DNA of 64,000 nt, taken from positions 3,207,001-3,271,000 of the forward strand of contig NZ_CP139141.1 in NCBI RefSeq assembly GCF_034059295.1. Direction: 5' to 3'. Source of the DNA: Pseudomonas sp. HR96 (GTDB taxonomy: Bacteria; Pseudomonadota; Gammaproteobacteria; Pseudomonadales; Pseudomonadaceae). A program made the position numbers and the translations under genes. Below the pieces are notes generated by a model that was not told where the DNA came from, made no database searches, and was given only the letters and a program-made list of their open reading frames with translations. Within the stretch, counting starts at the first letter, position 1, and each line of letters begins with the position of its first letter. Shown one piece after another: positions 52,654 through 61,955 of the stretch.

Positions 52654-53205
52654 ATGAAAGTCAACAAAGAGCAAGCGCTGCGCAACCGACAGAGCGTCAT
52701 CGATGCCGCCGCGCGCCTGTACCGCCAGCATGGTGTGGCTGGCATCGGCCTGGCCGATCTGTGCCGTTCGGTCGGCTTGACCCATGGCAGCTTCTACTCG
52801 CAGTTTCCCGGCGGCAAAGAGGAGCTCACGGCGCTGGCCATCGAGCAGATGTTTCGCTGCACCACTGACCGCTGGCTGACGGCGCCGGACCTGGCCACCG
52901 TGATGCGTGGCTATATCGATGCCGAGCATTGCACCACCGCTGACCCCTGCCCGATACCGACCTTGGCGGCCGACGCATCGCGGCTCGGCGGCGAGATCGA
53001 AGCGGCGTTCAATCGCGGCATTCAGCGGATGCTCGGCATGCTGGCGCAACTGAGCACTGCCGACACGGCGGCAGGCCGCCAGGAGCAAGCCGCGCAAGCG
53101 CTGGCGATGGCTGCCGGCGCAGTGTTGATCGGCCGCGCGGGTGGCGACGCCGGCAGCGCCTTCATGCAACGGGTCAAGGCTGCCTGGCCCGAACCCGCGC
53201 AGTGA
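52654..53205 (+). CDS. TetR-family regulator next to RND efflux operon
   Basis: A 183-residue regulator with HTH NRQSVIDAAARLYRQHGVAGIGLADLCRSVGLTHGSFYSQFP. The C-terminal domain includes a C-T-T-A-D-P-C-P-I-P-T-L segment, reminiscent of redox-sensing NemR/AcrR-like repressors with paired Cys. The ATG at 52654 is chosen for its AGGGA site; a start at 52600 is unlikely. It converges on the RND operon, with 25 bases between stops, so it could regulate it only from a distance. Confidence 0.84.
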   Translation: MKVNKEQALRNRQSVIDAAARLYRQHGVAGIGLADLCRSVGLTHGSFYSQFPGGKEELTALAIEQMFRCTTDRWLTAPDLATVMRGYIDAEHCTTADPCPIPTLAADASRLGGEIEAAFNRGIQRMLGMLAQLSTADTAAGRQEQAAQALAMAAGAVLIGRAGGDAGSAFMQRVKAAWPEPAQ

Positions 53206-53230
53206 AGTCACGGCCCGGCGCAGGCCTGGG

Positions 53231-54712
53231 TCATAACCGCGCCGCGCTGCCCCCCGCATCCCAACCGCCGCCGATGGACCTGAACAGGCTCACCGCAGCT
53301 TGCGCCGTTTCAGCCTGGGTAGTGCTCAGGGCATCGCGGGCGAACAGCAGCTCGCGGTTGGCGTTGAGCACGTCGGTCAGCGGGATGGCGCCGGACTTGT
53401 AGGCCACTTCCGACAGGTCGCGGGCCCGCGACAACGACTGCACCTCGCCTGCCAGCTCGTCGCGTCGGGCCTGGGTCTGGGCCAGCGTCACCAGCGCATT
53501 CTCGACATCCTCGGCAGCCTTGAGCACTGCCTGGCGATACTGCGCCAGGGCCTCGGCATTGGCCCCCTTGGCCTGTTTGACCTCGGCATCGATCTTGCCG
53601 AAGTCGAACAGGCGCCAGCGCACCAGCCCGGCAATCGACGGCTGGAACGAGTCGCTGGTAAAGGTGTGCCGGCCGGTCACGCTGTCAAAGCCCAGCGCGC
53701 CGGACAACGACACCTTCGGGTAATAGTCGGCCAGCGCCTCGCCGATGCGGGCGTCGGCGGCTTGCAATTCACGCTCGGCGGCGATGATGTCCGGGCGCCG
53801 GCGCAAGACCTCGGTCGGCGTGATGCTGTCCTGCAGTGCCGGCACCGCCGGGATCAGCTGCGCGGTCCAGAGCGTAGCCGCCGAGGTGCCCGGTTGCTGG
53901 CCAACCAGCACATCGAGCCGGTTGAGCTGGGCCGCCAGGCCGATGCGCAGCGACGGTACGGTCGAGCGCGCCTGTTTGAGCAAGCCTTCGGCCTGGGCCA
54001 CCTCGCGCTCGTCGACGTCGCCGAAGCGGCGACGCAGTTGCACCAGGTCGAGCAGGTGCTGGTCGGTGTCGATCTGATCGTTCGCGACCGCCAGGCGTGC
54101 CTGGTAGCCACGCACCTGGACGTAGGCGTCGACCACCTCGGCGACCACGCTGATGCGCGTGCCCAGGTGTTGCGCTTGCGCCGCCTGCTCTTCGGCACCG
54201 GCCGCCTCGCGACCGCGGCGCAGGCCGCCGGCCAGGTCCAGCTCCCAGCTGGCCACGGCGCCGGCGGTGAACTCTTTCTGGTTGCGCTGATAACCGGGCT
54301 GATTGCGCGCCAGCGCGCCGAACGGGCTTTGCAGGCTCTGCCGCTCGCGGGTCGCCGAGCCGTCGAAGTCCACGGTCGGGTACAACTGCGCGCCGGCGGC
54401 CTGGGCCACCGCGCGCGCCTGCTCGACCCGCGCCAGCGAGGCCGCGAGGTCGAGGTTCTGCTGCAAGGCCTGCTCGACCAGACGGCTCAACAGCGGGTCG
54501 TCGAAGCGCCGCCACCAGACCGCCAGGTCGGGCCCGGCCAGCGCAGTGCCGGGCGCCGCGTCGAGGTTGTGAAATGGCGCCAGCTGGGTGGTGGGCGGCT
54601 GGTAGTCCGGGCCGACGCTGCAGCCGGCCAGAAGCAGCGCCAAGGCCAGGCTGCTCAGCGCCGCGCGGGGGCGCAGGGCAGCCCGGTTGGTTGCAATCAG
54701 GTGCATCGCCAT
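53231..54712 (-). CDS. RND efflux outer-membrane channel (OprM/NodT family)
   Basis: A 493-residue outer-membrane lipoprotein channel. The signal has lipobox L-L-A-G-C-S-V-G-P-D-Y. Two OEP repeats are visible (LVEQALQQNLDLAASLARVEQARA... and RPDIIAAERELQAADARIGEALADYYP). It exports substrates across the outer membrane with the RND pump and adaptor encoded upstream. The ATG at 54712 follows GGAGG, which lies inside the last codons of the pump gene; the two genes are almost overlapping. Confidence 0.92.
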   Translation of the reverse strand: MAMHLIATNRAALRPRAALSSLALALLLAGCSVGPDYQPPTTQLAPFHNLDAAPGTALAGPDLAVWWRRFDDPLLSRLVEQALQQNLDLAASLARVEQARAVAQAAGAQLYPTVDFDGSATRERQSLQSPFGALARNQPGYQRNQKEFTAGAVASWELDLAGGLRRGREAAGAEEQAAQAQHLGTRISVVAEVVDAYVQVRGYQARLAVANDQIDTDQHLLDLVQLRRRFGDVDEREVAQAEGLLKQARSTVPSLRIGLAAQLNRLDVLVGQQPGTSAATLWTAQLIPAVPALQDSITPTEVLRRRPDIIAAERELQAADARIGEALADYYPKVSLSGALGFDSVTGRHTFTSDSFQPSIAGLVRWRLFDFGKIDAEVKQAKGANAEALAQYRQAVLKAAEDVENALVTLAQTQARRDELAGEVQSLSRARDLSEVAYKSGAIPLTDVLNANRELLFARDALSTTQAETAQAAVSLFRSIGGGWDAGGSAARL

Positions 54713-54713
54713 C

Positions 54714-57700
54714 TCAGCGCCTCCCATGAAAATACTTGCGAATGAAGATATAGAACGCCGGGGTGAACAGCAGGCCGAAGCCCGTCACCCCGAGCATGCC
54801 GAAGAACACCGCGGTGCCCAGCGACTGGCGCATCTCGGCACCGGCGCCGGTGGCCACGGTCAGGGGTGCGACGCCCAGTACGAAGGCCAGCGAGGTCATC
54901 AGGATCGGCCGCAGGCGGGTCCGCGCGGCGTGCACGGCGGCGTCCACCGCCGACACCCCTTCGTCCTGTTTCTGCTTGGCGAACTCGACGATGAGGATGG
55001 CGTTTTTCGCCGCCAGGCCGATGAGCACGATGAAGCCGATCTGCGCCAGGATGTCCACCGCCATGCCGCGCACCAGCAGGCCGCTGACCGCCGCGAGGAT
55101 GCACATCGGCACGATCAGGATGATCGCCAGCGGCAGGCGCCAGCTCTCGTACTGCGCCACCAGCACGAGGAACACGAACAGCGCTGCGGCACCGAACACC
55201 AGCAGCGTTGGCGTACCCTTTTCCTGTTGCTGGTAGGCCAGTTCCGTCCACTCGAAGCCGATGCCTTGCTGCAGCACCTGCTGCGCCAGCGCCTCCATCT
55301 TCAGCAGCGCCGTGCCAGTGGCCACGCCAGGAGCGGCGGCGCCCTGCACTTCAGCCGAAGGATAAAGGTTGTAGCGTGGCACCCGGTACGGGATGGTGGT
55401 GCGCTGGATGTCGGCGACCGAACCGACCGGCACCATCAAGCCGGCGTCGTTGCGCACCTTGAGCCGGGTGATGTCCGCAGGCTCGCCGCGAAAGCGCGCG
55501 TCGGCCTGGGCAATGACCTGATAGGTGCGCCCCAGGTAGTTGAAGTCGTTGATGTACTGCGAGCCCAGGTACACCTGCAAGGTGGAGAAAATATCGGTCG
55601 GACGCAGTCCGACCTTCTCTGCCTTGACCCGGTCGATGTCGGCGAAGATCGACGGCGAGCCGGCGTTGAACAGGGTGAACATGCCGACGAACTGCGGATC
55701 CTGGCGTGCTGCCGCGACCAGCTTGTTGGCTGCCTCGGCGAGGGCCTTGGAGCCCAGCCCGGCGCGGTCCTCGAGCATCAGCTTGAAGCCCCCGGAGCTG
55801 CCCAGGCCTTGCACCGGAGGTGGTGCGATGCTCAATACGTAGGCATCCTTGATCACCGACAGGCGCTTGCGCAGGTCGGCCAGCACCGACTGCGCGGTGA
55901 GCCCCGGCATGTCGTGGCTGTACAGCGACGGCAGGCCGGTGAACACCGTGCCGGCGTTGGAGGCCACGGTCGAGGTGGTGGCGTCCAGGCCCACGAACGG
56001 CGCGATGTGCTCGATGCCAGGCGTCGCCAGGGCAATCTCGATGACCTGCTTGACGACCTTCTCGGTGCGATCGAGCGAGGCGCCCGGCGGCAACTGCACG
56101 ATGGTGATCAGGTAGCCCTGGTCCTGCTCGGGAATGAACGCGGTGGGCGCTCGATGAAATTGCCAGCCGGTCAGGCCGATCAGCCCGACATACACCAGCA
56201 TCACCAGCGCCAGCCCCTGGGCCAGGCGCCGGGTGAGATGGCCATAGCCATGCGAGAGCCTGTCGAAGCCGCGGTTGAAGCGGCCGAAGGAGGCGTCCAG
56301 CAGGCGCCGCGACCAGCCCCCGCGCCCGGCCTGGTGTGGCACGTGGGGCTTGAACAGCACGGCGCACAGCGCTGGACTCAAGGTCAGCGAGACCACGCAG
56401 GAAATGACCGTCGAGGCGGCGATGGTGATTGCGAACTGTTTGAAGAACAGCCCGGATATGCCGCTGAGAAACGCCGCTGGCACGAACACGGCGCACAGCG
56501 TCAGGGCGATCGACAACAGGGCGCCGCCGACTTCGTCCATGGTGAAGTGCGCCGCCTCTGCCGGGCTCATGCCGTTATGGATGTTGCGCTCGATGTTCTC
56601 CACCACGACGATCGCATCGTCCACCACGATACCCACCGCCAGCACCAGGCCGAACAGCGACAGGTTGTTGATGGAGATCCCGCACAGGTAGAGCACGCTG
56701 AACGCGCCAAGCAACGAGATGGGAATCGCCACCACCGGAATGATCGTCGCCCGCCAGTTCTGCAGGAACAGGAACACCACCAGGACGACCAGGACGATGG
56801 CCTCGACGATGGTGGTGATCACCTCGTGCACCGACTTGCCGATGAAGATGGTCGGGTCGTAGATGATCTTGTAGGCGACGCCGGCTGGGAATTGACTCTT
56901 GAGTTGCTCCATGCCGGCGAGCACGTCGTGCTCAACCGCCAGCGAGTTGGCCCCCGGCTGGGCATAGATCAACAGCACGGCGGCGTCCTGGCGGTCCATG
57001 AAGGCCGTGGAGCCGTAGTCCGCCGCGCCGACCTCGACGTGGCCGACGTCGCCCAGGCGGGTGACATGGCCTTGGCCATCGGACTTGAGCACGATCTGCT
57101 CGAACTCCCGGGGCGAGCTCAAGCGGCCCAACGCCTCGATGTTGATCTGGTAGCCCGCCGCACTGGCCGCTGGCGGCTGGTTGAGCACGCCGGCCGACAC
57201 CTGCAGGTTCTGCTGGCGCAGCACCTGCAGCACCTCACTGGCGCTGAGGTCGCGGGCGGCGACCTTGTCCGGGTCCAGCCAGATGCGCATGGCGTACTCG
57301 CGCCCGCCCTGGAACTGCACGTCGCCGACGCCATTAATGCGCGCCAGCACATCCTTGATGTGCAGGGTGGCGTAGTTGGACAGGTACAGGGTGTCCTTGC
57401 TGCTGTCATCCGAATACAGGTGCACCGCGAGGAGAATGCTCGGCGTCGACTTGCGCACTTGCACGCCGAGCCGCTGGACATCGTCGGGCAGGCGCGGCAG
57501 CGCATTCTGCACGCGATTCTGGGTGAGGTTCTGGGCGACGTTGAGATCGGTGCCGATGCGGAACGTCACGGTGATGGTCAGCTTGCCGTCGCCGGTGGAC
57601 TGGCTGCTCATGTAGAGCATGTCCTCGACGCCGTTGATCTGCTGCTCCAACGGCGTGGCCACGGTCTTGGCAATGGTGTCCGCCGAGGCCCCCGGGTAGC

Positions 57701-57848
57701 TGGTGACCACCTGCACCGTCGGCGGAACGATTTCCGGGTACTGCGCCACCGGAATGACGAACAGCGCGCCGAGGCCGATCAAGGTCAGAAAGCAGCTGAC
57801 TACCACGGCAAAGCGTGGGCGGTCGATGAAGAAATGAGCGATGCGCAT
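54714..57848 (-). CDS. RND multidrug efflux pump (AcrB/MexB/MexF-like)
   Basis: A 1044-residue inner-membrane pump of the HAE1 family. It has MRIAHFFIDRPRFAVVVSCFLTLIGL at the start and VAQYPEIVPPTVQVVTSYPGASA. Transmembrane helix 4 carries the proton-relay Asp pair in V-G-I-V-V-D-D-A-I-V-V-V-E-N. A mirrored second half includes IGLAAKNAILIVEFAK. The start at 57848 follows AAGGA and leaves four bases after the adaptor stop; the longer frame is rejected. Substrates are not predictable from sequence. Confidence 0.95.
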   Translation of the reverse strand: MRIAHFFIDRPRFAVVVSCFLTLIGLGALFVIPVAQYPEIVPPTVQVVTSYPGASADTIAKTVATPLEQQINGVEDMLYMSSQSTGDGKLTITVTFRIGTDLNVAQNLTQNRVQNALPRLPDDVQRLGVQVRKSTPSILLAVHLYSDDSSKDTLYLSNYATLHIKDVLARINGVGDVQFQGGREYAMRIWLDPDKVAARDLSASEVLQVLRQQNLQVSAGVLNQPPAASAAGYQINIEALGRLSSPREFEQIVLKSDGQGHVTRLGDVGHVEVGAADYGSTAFMDRQDAAVLLIYAQPGANSLAVEHDVLAGMEQLKSQFPAGVAYKIIYDPTIFIGKSVHEVITTIVEAIVLVVLVVFLFLQNWRATIIPVVAIPISLLGAFSVLYLCGISINNLSLFGLVLAVGIVVDDAIVVVENIERNIHNGMSPAEAAHFTMDEVGGALLSIALTLCAVFVPAAFLSGISGLFFKQFAITIAASTVISCVVSLTLSPALCAVLFKPHVPHQAGRGGWSRRLLDASFGRFNRGFDRLSHGYGHLTRRLAQGLALVMLVYVGLIGLTGWQFHRAPTAFIPEQDQGYLITIVQLPPGASLDRTEKVVKQVIEIALATPGIEHIAPFVGLDATTSTVASNAGTVFTGLPSLYSHDMPGLTAQSVLADLRKRLSVIKDAYVLSIAPPPVQGLGSSGGFKLMLEDRAGLGSKALAEAANKLVAAARQDPQFVGMFTLFNAGSPSIFADIDRVKAEKVGLRPTDIFSTLQVYLGSQYINDFNYLGRTYQVIAQADARFRGEPADITRLKVRNDAGLMVPVGSVADIQRTTIPYRVPRYNLYPSAEVQGAAAPGVATGTALLKMEALAQQVLQQGIGFEWTELAYQQQEKGTPTLLVFGAAALFVFLVLVAQYESWRLPLAIILIVPMCILAAVSGLLVRGMAVDILAQIGFIVLIGLAAKNAILIVEFAKQKQDEGVSAVDAAVHAARTRLRPILMTSLAFVLGVAPLTVATGAGAEMRQSLGTAVFFGMLGVTGFGLLFTPAFYIFIRKYFHGRR

Positions 57849-57852
57849 GGCG

Positions 57853-59010
57853 TTATTCCTTCGCCAGGTCGCGGTCGAGGCTGATCTGCCCCGGCTGGGG
57901 ATTGACCTTGGAGCCCGGCGCGGCGAACGGCAGCCCGCCGATGACCACGCGATCATCGGCCGCCAGGCCCGAGGTGATCACCCGCAGCCCCTGGCGCAGG
58001 TCGCCAATCTGCACTTGCCGGGGCTTGACCACGTCGTCGGCGCCGACCGTCAGGACGATGAAGCGCGACTGATCGGGGAGCACCGCAGCATCCGGCACCA
58101 GCAACTTCGGCGCCGCCGGCGCCACGATCACCCGCACCCGGCCGAACTCGCCCGGGGTGAGCGCGCCATCGGCGTTGGCCACGGTGGCCCGTGCATGCAA
58201 GGTGCCGCTAGCGCGATCGAGCGCGTTGTCGATGAACTCCAGGCGCCCCTGGGCGCTGTAGTCTTCGCCGCCACCTGGGGCGATCTGCACCGCTTCGGCG
58301 CGCTCCACGCCGCCCTGGCGCTTGTAGCTCTGGTATTGCCGGTAGTCGCTTTCGCTCATGTCGAAATCGAGGTAGACCGGGTCCTGGGAAACGATGGTGG
58401 CCAGCAGTGTGGTGGGCGCCTGGGCGGCGCGGCTGCCGGAAACCAGGTTGCCCACCGAAACCTGGTGGTTGCCGATCAGGCCGGTGATGGGCGCGTAGAT
58501 GCGGCAGTGATCAAGGTCGAATTGCGCATCGTGAATCAACGCCTTGGCGGCCGCGACCTCAGCTTGCGCGCCGAGCATGTCGGCCTTGCGCTGCTCCATG
58601 TTCTGTACCGAACCGGCATTGTTGCTGGCCAGGTCTGCGGCGCGTTTGGCTTCGCTTTTGGCATAGGCCAGGCGCGCCTCGGCCTGCTGCAGTTGCGCGG
58701 TGCCCTGGTCGAGGCGGATCTGGTACGGCTCCGGGTCGATGCTGAACAGCAGCGCGCCCTTTTTCACCCGTTGGCCGTCGGTGAAGTGGATCTCGGTCAG
58801 CGTGCCGCCGACCTGGGCGCGCAGCTCGACCCGGTCCACCGCCGAGAACTGCCCAAGAAACCCCAGCCGAGTGTCCAGTTGCTGCTGCAACGGTGCACTC
58901 ACGGAGACTTCGGGCAACGGCGCCGCACCCTCGGCCATGGCCTGCGGCACCAGCGCCGGCAGACACAGCAGCCCCACCCCGGCAAACCAGCTTCTGTTGA
59001 TTTCGCTCAC
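57853..59010 (-). CDS. RND efflux periplasmic adaptor (membrane fusion protein)
   Basis: A 385-residue MexE/AcrA-like adaptor. It has an N-terminal signal but no lipobox Cys, unlike AcrA/MexA. The lipoyl halves are VELRAQVGGTLTEIHFTDGQRVKKGALLFSIDPEPY and CRIYAPITGLIGNHQVSVGNLV, flanking a coiled-coil hairpin (LQQAEARLAYAKSEAKRAADL). The start is a GTG at 59010 preceded by GGGGAA. First gene of the efflux operon. About 110 bases upstream lies the truncated LysR gene. Confidence 0.92.
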   Translation of the reverse strand: MSEINRSWFAGVGLLCLPALVPQAMAEGAAPLPEVSVSAPLQQQLDTRLGFLGQFSAVDRVELRAQVGGTLTEIHFTDGQRVKKGALLFSIDPEPYQIRLDQGTAQLQQAEARLAYAKSEAKRAADLASNNAGSVQNMEQRKADMLGAQAEVAAAKALIHDAQFDLDHCRIYAPITGLIGNHQVSVGNLVSGSRAAQAPTTLLATIVSQDPVYLDFDMSESDYRQYQSYKRQGGVERAEAVQIAPGGGEDYSAQGRLEFIDNALDRASGTLHARATVANADGALTPGEFGRVRVIVAPAAPKLLVPDAAVLPDQSRFIVLTVGADDVVKPRQVQIGDLRQGLRVITSGLAADDRVVIGGLPFAAPGSKVNPQPGQISLDRDLAKE

Positions 59011-59076
59011 GATATTCCCCTGAATATTCCAGCAACAAGAACCCGTTGGCCAGTACGGCCAGCCCCTATCAAATGT

Positions 59077-59443
59077 TGGTCATAATACTTCTACGCGAAG
59101 CGCGTCCCGGACGCGACTGCGCTCAGGCCGGGTAGGAGGCCGCCAACTCCTGCAATGCCGGCATGATCGACCGCGCCAACTGCCGCGCCCGAGGCGTCGG
59201 GCGCATCTGCGGCTTGACCCAGACGAACAGCGGATCGTCGAAGGTCTGGCGCAGCTTGCGCAAGGCATTGCTCACCGCCGGCTGACTCACCGCCAGGCGC
59301 GCCGCGCTGGAAGTGACGTTGCGCTCCTGCATCAGCACCGCGAATACCACCAGCAGGTTGACGTTGACCTGGTAAAGGTCATGCAGCGGGTCTCGGGCGG
59401 TAGGCATGGACCTGAACCTAGATAATATTATGGTCGTAATATT
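59077..59443. promoter_or_regulatory. Shared LTTR-type motifs upstream of the efflux operon and the LysR gene
   Basis: AATATTA-N6-TAATATT (59424-59443) is a perfect dyad 17 bases before the truncated LysR start. Its centre word TGGTCGTAATA recurs as TGGTCATAATA at 59077-59087, about 70 bases before the efflux adaptor start. The AT-rich dyad with ATA-type arms fits a LysR-type box. Confidence 0.5.
59123..59407 (-). pseudogene. Truncated LysR regulator (DNA-binding domain only)
   Basis: A 94-residue product containing only the LysR HTH region: NLLVVFAVLMQERNVTSSAARLAVSQPAVSNALRKLRQTFDDPLFV, then the linker helix. This is the NodD/SyrM-like LysR class, normally about 300 residues. A TGA at 59123-59125 ends the frame, and only about 110 bases separate it from the efflux gene, so the effector domain has been lost. 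A free HTH could still bind DNA weakly. MexT-like LysR activators normally control adjacent RND pumps. Confidence 0.75.
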
Positions 59444-59471
59444 TAAGGAAGTGATGATACCTGTCAAGCAT

Positions 59472-59513
59472 AAAAAAACCGACCTTGGCGCCGTTCGGGG
59501 CAGCAAGGCCGGT
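59472..59513 (-). terminator. Intrinsic terminator of the glutathione peroxidase gene
   Basis: Read on the minus strand, ACCGGCCTTG and CAAGGTCGGT form a ten-base stem (one G-T pair) directly followed by seven T residues. It lies 22 bases after the peroxidase stop codon, a textbook rho-independent layout. Confidence 0.85.
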
Positions 59514-59534
59514 CAGACGTTCAACCTTAGCGGA

Positions 59535-60083
59535 TCAGGCTGCCTGCAACGCCTGCTCGATCGCCGCCGTCAGGCGCGGGTCATCCGCCGCCACATCCGG
59601 GGCGAAGCGGCCGATGACCTGGCCGTCGCGGCCTATCAGGAACTTCTCGAAGTTCCACAGCACTTCGCTGGGGTCCTTGCTCTCGACGCCGTAGCCCTTG
59701 AGGCGTTCGCGGAACGGCCCGTCACCGGTGGCGGCAGGCTGGGCACCGGTCAGCTCGGTGTACAGCGGGTGCTTGTCGGCGCCCGCTACGGAGATTTTCG
59801 CGAACAGTGGGAAATGCACGTCGTACTGGGTCGAGCAGAACGACTGGATCTCGGCATCGCTGCCCGGCTCCTGTTCCTTGAAGTTGTTGGCCGGAAAGCC
59901 GAGCACTTCCAGGCCCTCGGCATGCTTGCTCTGGTAGAGCTTTTCGAGGCCTTCGTATTGCGGGGTCAGGCCACACTTGGAGGCCACATTGACCACCAGC
60001 AGGACCTTGCCCTTGAACTGGCCGAGCGTGGCCGAGGTGCCGTCGATCTGCTTGAGGGGGATGTCGTACAAAGAGTCGCTCAT
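59535..60083 (-). CDS. Glutathione peroxidase family (thiol peroxidase)
   Basis: A 182-residue cytosolic peroxidase. The active-site Cys37 is in V-A-S-K-C-G-L-T (Cys in place of Sec), the Gln is Q71 in G-F-P-A-N-N-F-K-E-Q, and the Trp is in V-L-W-N-F-E-K-F-L. Bacterial Cys-GPx proteins often use thioredoxin instead of glutathione. The ATG at 60083 is supported by GGAG six bases upstream; an in-frame ATG five codons earlier lacks a ribosome site. Single gene with its own terminator. Confidence 0.93.
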   Translation of the reverse strand: MSDSLYDIPLKQIDGTSATLGQFKGKVLLVVNVASKCGLTPQYEGLEKLYQSKHAEGLEVLGFPANNFKEQEPGSDAEIQSFCSTQYDVHFPLFAKISVAGADKHPLYTELTGAQPAATGDGPFRERLKGYGVESKDPSEVLWNFEKFLIGRDGQVIGRFAPDVAADDPRLTAAIEQALQAA

Positions 60084-60269
60084 GTCTGTCTCCAGCAAAG
60101 TGATTGAGGGGTGCCGCGCCCTACCTTATCGCCTGCGCGCGGCAATTGCCTGCCGGATTTCACTCGGCTGCGATTTACCCAATCTTTACCGAACCTAGAC
60201 AGCGCTTTACACGGCAAAGGCGTTTCATAGGTCCATGGCGAACCCAAACATCTCGCCTGAGGAGACACC

Positions 60270-60632
60270 ATGATTTCCAAGATGACCCAAGCCTTGATCC
60301 TGTCCGGTTGCCTGGTCGCTGCAGGCGCAGCATCGGCCGACCAGCGCGACGTGATAGTGCCCGTCATCGCCGGGGCAGCCGTGGGTGCCGTGCTCGCCAC
60401 TGTCATCAGCGATTCGGGCCACGACCACCACTACCGCCCGCAATACCAGCCACGCTATGCACCGCAGTACCAGCAAGTGGCCTATGTGCCGGTCGGCCCT
60501 GCCTACGGCTACCGCCACTACGCCCCACCACCTCCACCGCGGTTCTACGGTGGCCATGGCGGGTATGACCGGGGCTATGATCGTGGGTATGACCGCGGTT
60601 ATGAGCATGGGCGCGGGGACGGTCGCTGGTAA
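60270..60632 (+). CDS. Small exported Gly/Tyr/His-rich protein with glycine-zipper segment
   Basis: A 120-residue protein with signal MISKMTQALILSGCLVAAGAASA, a glycine-zipper-like VIVPVIAGAAVGAVLATVI, and a low-complexity tail rich in His, Tyr, Pro and Gly. The tail contains a perfect triple G-Y-D-R repeat. Such proteins in pseudomonads are poorly characterised cell-envelope or metal-associated proteins. GGAG lies close before the ATG. The repeated DNA (GGCTATGATCGTGGGTATGACC region) could vary in copy number. Confidence 0.75.
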   Translation: MISKMTQALILSGCLVAAGAASADQRDVIVPVIAGAAVGAVLATVISDSGHDHHYRPQYQPRYAPQYQQVAYVPVGPAYGYRHYAPPPPPRFYGGHGGYDRGYDRGYDRGYEHGRGDGRW

Positions 60633-60665
60633 GGGGGTGGCCGGCTCTGGACTCAGTCAGGGCCG

Positions 60666-60691
60666 CCACCGGCCGCGCGGGCGGCCGGTGG
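60666..60691. repeat. REP-like perfect hairpin between convergent genes
   Basis: CCACCGGCCG (60666-60675) and CGGCCGGTGG (60682-60691) form a perfect ten-base stem with a six-base loop. It lies between the ends of the convergent genes at 60632 and 60714, the classic REP location. The same GGCCGCGCGGGCGGCCGGT word opens the repeats at 49281 and in the 321-bp array. Confidence 0.8.
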
Positions 60692-60713
60692 TGGCCATAT
60701 TGGACCTCCCGTC

Positions 60714-61955
60714 TTATCCCCCTCCCCCCTTCCCCCCACCCGCAAAATCACCCTCCAGCAACCCCAGCAAACGCCGCGCGCTGCCGAACGCCAAGGTCAG
60801 CCCCAAGGCGCCGTGGCCGCCGTTGAAGTACAGATTGCGCGCGCCGAGTGCAGCCAGTATCGGCCTTCCGGTCGGCGTCGCCGGGCGCCAGCCTGTCCAG
60901 GGCTGGCAGTCGTGCAGGTCCCGGCCGGGACCGAACAAGGCCTCGGTCGACGCCTGCAGTTGGCGGATCCGCGCCTGCGGTATCGAGCTGTCCAGGGCCG
61001 CCAGTTCAACCATGCCGGCTACACGCAAGCGCTCCCCGATGCGCGCGAAGACCGTCTTGCGCCGCAGGTCGGTAATGCTCACGGTCGGCGCTGCGGGTCC
61101 TTCGCTGACCGGCACGGTGATGCTGTAGCCCTTGAGTGGATAGACCGGCAGACGCACCCCCAGTGGCGCCAACAGCGCGGTGCTGTGGGCACCCGCAGCA
61201 ACGACCAGCGCATCGCAGGGCAGCGGCTCGCCACCGGTTACGCGGACCCTGCGCACTCGCTCGCCGCCTACGTCGAAGCCCTCCACCGCCTGGTGGTAGC
61301 GAAACTGCACGCCGCGCTGAGCCAGCAGGCTGGCCAGTTGCGTGCACAGTTTGAGGCCATCCACCGCGCATTCGCCGGGGGTGTGGATGGCTGCATGAAA
61401 CTGCTTGCGATAGCCGCTCAGCGCCGGCTCGACGGCCAGCGTCTCGGCCACGCCGAGCACCTGCTGGCGCGAGCCGGCGCTGGCCTGCAACTGCAGTTGC
61501 GCCTCGCCAGCCTGCAGACTGCCGGCGTCTGGGTACAGCACCAGCTTGCCGGTGCGACTGAAGTCACAAGCGAGCGGATGTTGCGCGAGAAAAATTTCGA
61601 GGGCCGCGCGGCTTTCCTCGGCCAGGGTCAGCAGCTCCAGCGTGGTCTGGCGCGACACCGAGCGGCGGCAGGCGGCCAGAAAAGCTATGCACCAGCGCCA
61701 CTGTTGCAGGCTCCATTGCGGCTTGAATTTGAGCGGGCCCTGGCGGTCCAGCAGCATCTTCGGCAAAGCGCCCAACAGGCCGGGATCGGCCAGCGGCTGC
61801 ACGTAGCTGTAGCTCAACTGCGCGCCATTGCCGCCGACCGCGCCCCGCCCCGGGCCGCCGGCCTGGTCGACCACCGTGACCTGGTAGCCAGCCTCGTGCA
61901 GATACCAGGCACTGCTCAGGCCGACGATGCCTGCGCCGATGACGATGACCTGCAT
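60714..61955 (-). CDS. FAD-dependent D-amino-acid-dehydrogenase-like oxidoreductase
   Basis: A 413-residue DadA-like flavoenzyme. It begins MQVIVIGAGIVGLSSAWYLH (FAD-binding motif) and has the G-N-G-A-Q-L-S-Y-S-Y block after the ADP region. D-A-L-V-V-A-A-G-A-H-S precedes a C-terminal GWRPATPTGRPILAALG. A Gly-rich tail (GGGKGGGG) is unusual. The ATG shares one base with the amidase stop, so translation is coupled. An imino or amino acid released by the amidase may be its substrate (inference). Confidence 0.88.
   Translation of the reverse strand: MQVIVIGAGIVGLSSAWYLHEAGYQVTVVDQAGGPGRGAVGGNGAQLSYSYVQPLADPGLLGALPKMLLDRQGPLKFKPQWSLQQWRWCIAFLAACRRSVSRQTTLELLTLAEESRAALEIFLAQHPLACDFSRTGKLVLYPDAGSLQAGEAQLQLQASAGSRQQVLGVAETLAVEPALSGYRKQFHAAIHTPGECAVDGLKLCTQLASLLAQRGVQFRYHQAVEGFDVGGERVRRVRVTGGEPLPCDALVVAAGAHSTALLAPLGVRLPVYPLKGYSITVPVSEGPAAPTVSITDLRRKTVFARIGERLRVAGMVELAALDSSIPQARIRQLQASTEALFGPGRDLHDCQPWTGWRPATPTGRPILAALGARNLYFNGGHGALGLTLAFGSARRLLGLLEGDFAGGGKGGGG

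Noticed and set aside
54687..57884. A very long plus-strand open frame (over 1000 codons) opposite the RND pump gene
   Set aside because: It is a high-GC shadow of the pump. Composition is Arg/His/Gln-rich with no domain, and the minus-strand frame is a canonical AcrB-like protein.
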